Of a stretch of 52,485 nt of DNA, positions 50,459 to 52,485 are shown piece by piece. Position 1 is the stretch's first letter; each line of letters opens with the position of its first letter. A program made the translations under genes and the position numbers. The DNA comes from an uncultured Prevotella sp. (lineage in GTDB: Bacteria; Bacteroidota; Bacteroidia; Bacteroidales; Bacteroidaceae): NCBI GenBank assembly GCA_900557405.1, contig USSF01000006.1, forward strand, positions 1 through 52,485. Direction: 5' to 3'. A model generated the notes under the pieces. The model did no database searches and was not told the origin of the DNA. It worked only from the letters and a program-made list of their open reading frames with translations.

Positions 50459-52159
50459 ATGAATATAATAAAGAAAGCATACAACTGGTGTCTGAAACCG
50501 GAACACCTCTTCTTCATTACCCTCATCACCCTCATCCTCCCCAACGCGGCGCTCTGCATCACCGACGGGCTCTCCGTCACGGCATCACTCGCCAACGTGC
50601 TGCTGCCACTGGGCTGCTACTGGCTGCTGATGACGCTCACGCGGAAGCCGGGCAAGATGATATGGTGGCTGTTCTTCTTCATCTTCCTTGCGGCATTCCA
50701 GCTCGTGCTGCTCTATCTCTTCGGCAGGAACATCATAGCGGTGGACATGTTCCTCAACCTCGTCACCACAAACCCGGGCGAGGCAATGGAACTGCTCGAC
50801 AACCTGCTGCCGGCCGTGATAGGCGTGTTCGTCATATATCTGCCCGTGCTCGGTCTCGGAGTGATGTCGGCTATCGGCAGGGAGACGCTGCCCAAGCCTT
50901 TCATCCACAACCAGCGGCTGACCGGAACGAGCATCATGGCATTGGGCATAATAAGTCTTGCCACGAGCTATATCTCCGACAAGGACTACCGCGCCGAAAC
51001 AGACCTCTATCCTGCCAACGTATTATATAATATGGTATTGGCGGGCGAGCGCACATACCAGACGGAACACTACGCCGAAACCTCGAAGGACTTCAAGTTC
51101 CACGCCTCGCCCACCGTGGCCGACAGCGTGCGCCAGGTGTACGTGATGATAATCGGCGAGACGGCGCGCGCCTGCGAATTCCAGCTCTACGGCTACCGCC
51201 GCCCCACCACTCCGCTGCTGGCAAAGGAGGCGGACCTCGTGGCGTTCACCAACGTGATGTCGCAGTCGAATACCACCCACAAGAGCGTGCCGATGCTCAT
51301 GTCGGCAGCATCAGCCGTGGACTACAACCGCATCTACCGCGAGAAAGGCATCATCCAGGCATTCAAGGAAGCCGGATTCCACACTACATTCATCTCCAAC
51401 CAGCTGCCCAACCATTCGTTCATCGACTTCTTCGGCAAAGAGGCAGACGACTGGAAATTCATCAAGCAGGACTCCGGAGAAGGCAGGAACACGCCCGACA
51501 CGGAGATGCAGAAGATGCTCTCCGCCATACTGGCCAGGAAGCGGCAGAAGGAATTCATCGTGCTCCACTCCTACGGCTCCCACTTCAACTACCGCGACCG
51601 CTACCCTCGCTCTGCAGCATTCTTCCGTCCGGATGATGCCACGGAAGCGAAAGCCTCCAACCGGAGCCAGCTCATCAATGCCTACGACAACACCATCCGA
51701 TACACCGATGCCTTCCTCGGCAACATCATCAACACGCTGCGCCGGAACGGCTGTGTGGCTGCGATGCTATACACGTCAGACCATGGCGAGAACATCTTCG
51801 ACGACAGTCGCAAACTGTTCCTCCACGCCTCGCCCTGCCCGTCGTACTACGAGCTTCACGTGCCGTTCCTCGTGTGGACTTCAGAGAGATACAATGCCAT
51901 CTTCCCCGACAAGCTGCCCACGATGCGCCTAAACCGCAACAAACCCGTGGCAAGCAGCGCCTCATTCTTCCATTCCATGCTCGGCATCGCCGGAATCCGC
52001 ACTCCATACCTCGCCGACTCGCTCAATGTGGCGAGCCAAAAGCTCCACTCCGCCCCCCGCCGATATCTCAACGACCACAATGAACCGATGACGCTGGAAA
52101 AGATCGGACTAAAGAGAGAGGATTTTGCCATTATGAAACAACATAAAGTGGAATATTGA
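50459..52159 (+). CDS. eptA: Phosphoethanolamine transferase (EptA/YhjW-type)
   Basis: The 566-residue inner-membrane enzyme moves phosphoethanolamine from phosphatidylethanolamine to an envelope acceptor, usually lipid A. About five transmembrane helices (residues 15-180) precede a periplasmic sulfatase-fold domain. E234 (MIIGETARACEF), T272/T273 (SQSNTTHKSVPM, one of which is the nucleophile) and D441-H442 (YTSDHGENIFDD) form the zinc site. RACEFQLYGYRRPTTPLL is the usual block after the first ligand. Such enzymes lower surface negative charge and can reduce sensitivity to cationic peptides. The acceptor (lipid A, core or another glycan) cannot be told from sequence. Confidence 0.9.
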   Translation: MNIIKKAYNWCLKPEHLFFITLITLILPNAALCITDGLSVTASLANVLLPLGCYWLLMTLTRKPGKMIWWLFFFIFLAAFQLVLLYLFGRNIIAVDMFLNLVTTNPGEAMELLDNLLPAVIGVFVIYLPVLGLGVMSAIGRETLPKPFIHNQRLTGTSIMALGIISLATSYISDKDYRAETDLYPANVLYNMVLAGERTYQTEHYAETSKDFKFHASPTVADSVRQVYVMIIGETARACEFQLYGYRRPTTPLLAKEADLVAFTNVMSQSNTTHKSVPMLMSAASAVDYNRIYREKGIIQAFKEAGFHTTFISNQLPNHSFIDFFGKEADDWKFIKQDSGEGRNTPDTEMQKMLSAILARKRQKEFIVLHSYGSHFNYRDRYPRSAAFFRPDDATEAKASNRSQLINAYDNTIRYTDAFLGNIINTLRRNGCVAAMLYTSDHGENIFDDSRKLFLHASPCPSYYELHVPFLVWTSERYNAIFPDKLPTMRLNRNKPVASSASFFHSMLGIAGIRTPYLADSLNVASQKLHSAPRRYLNDHNEPMTLEKIGLKREDFAIMKQHKVEY

Positions 52160-52336
52160 GGATGTGAGAATAAAAGAGCATAAACTTTTCATCATATCGG
52201 TTATGCTTGTCAGACAAAGAAAGCGTTTGCCATAAACGGCTTTCTTCTGTCTGTCAAGGTTGTCATAATTTGTCTTTGTACCCAGAGAGCTGGTATTCCG
52301 GTGATTTTATTTGAGAAAAAAAGTTTTTGTCTTTCT
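52160..52336. other. Intergenic region after eptA
   Basis: No gene is seen. It contains the terminator-like hairpin at 52206-52258 and leads into the ACCCTCAC/GTGAGGGT repeats. Confidence 0.6.
52206..52258 (+). terminator. Long imperfect hairpin after eptA
   Basis: CTTGTCAGACA-AAGAAAG-CGTTT pairs with AAACGGCTTTCTTCTGTCTG followed by TCAAG, with one mismatch and two single-base bulges across 23-25 bp. It lies 47 nt beyond the stop. The T-run after it is weak. Confidence 0.55.
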
Positions 52337-52445
52337 ACCCTCACACCCTCACTTTTTGCCGTAACAGACTGACAGACAGCAACAAAGAGTGTGAGGGTAA
52401 GTGTGAGGGTAGTTTTTTTACCCTCACACTACCCTCATACCCTCA
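52337..52445. repeat. ACCCTCAC/GTGAGGGT repeat cluster at window end
   Basis: Single units lie at 52337-52352, then AGTGTGAGGGTA (52400-52411) and TACCCTCACACT (52419-52430) form a perfect 12-bp inverted repeat around GTTTTTT, with more ACCCTCA units up to 52445. The motif is the same as at 7985-8164. Confidence 0.85.
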
Positions 52446-52485
52446 TGGATAAGTCTTGCTATAATAGAACGAAGAATGAACTCTT

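Overview
The window looks like chromosomal DNA from a member of the Bacteroidales, most likely a Prevotella-type gut or oral species. The basis is a complete SusC/SusD-type starch utilisation locus, several -7 boxes of the Bacteroidetes form TAnnTTTG, a type IX secretion-like C-terminal tail on an amylase, and secreted-protein leaders ending in the SAQ or LMAQ style. No rRNA, tRNA, CRISPR array or complete transposon was recognised.

Region 1 (about 1-8.3 kb) is AT-rich, mosaic and partly decayed. It holds a short hsdR (type I restriction) fragment, the C-terminal half of a Fic protein cut off just after its catalytic loop, an intact DUF1016/YhcG-type PDDEXK protein, a broken XRE regulator and another decayed ORF. 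It also holds an intact gene that joins a CoiA-like nuclease region, a cysteine cluster and a SLOG (DUF2493-like) domain. Together these look like the remains of a type I restriction/defence island. TraB/GumN, two small secreted proteins, a lipoprotein and several inverted-repeat elements follow.

Region 2 (8.3-26.2 kb) is housekeeping metabolism at higher GC. It starts with a pectin-esterase-like protein and an OprB-like porin. Next comes a co-directional cluster of glutamine-using enzymes (Wza-like lipoprotein, glmS, purF-type, carA, carB, all on the minus strand). The divergent pair uxaC and type I asparaginase shares an overlapping promoter region. An EFR1-type ferredoxin, a guanine deaminase, a 50-residue membrane protein and an RluA-family pseudouridine synthase complete the region.

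Region 3 (26.4-47.9 kb) is a large starch locus in two divergent arms. The minus arm encodes the outer-membrane apparatus susC-susD-susE-susF. The plus arm encodes a LacI regulator, an MFS sugar transporter, GH77 4-alpha-glucanotransferase, GH97 alpha-glucosidase (SusB), pullulanase, neopullulanase (SusA-like) and an alpha-amylase with a starch-binding domain and a sorting-signal-like tail. The region between the arms carries LacI-type palindromes centred on AAACGTTT, one of which overlaps the predicted susC promoter. The products should bind starch at the surface, import oligosaccharides through SusCD, cut them to maltose and glucose in the periplasm, and import and process these in the cytoplasm.

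Region 4 (48-52.2 kb) encodes a secreted PCMD-like protein, an Omp85-type beta-barrel without POTRA domains, and an EptA-type phosphoethanolamine transferase. The window ends in the same GTGAGGGT/ACCCTCAC repeat family seen near 8 kb.
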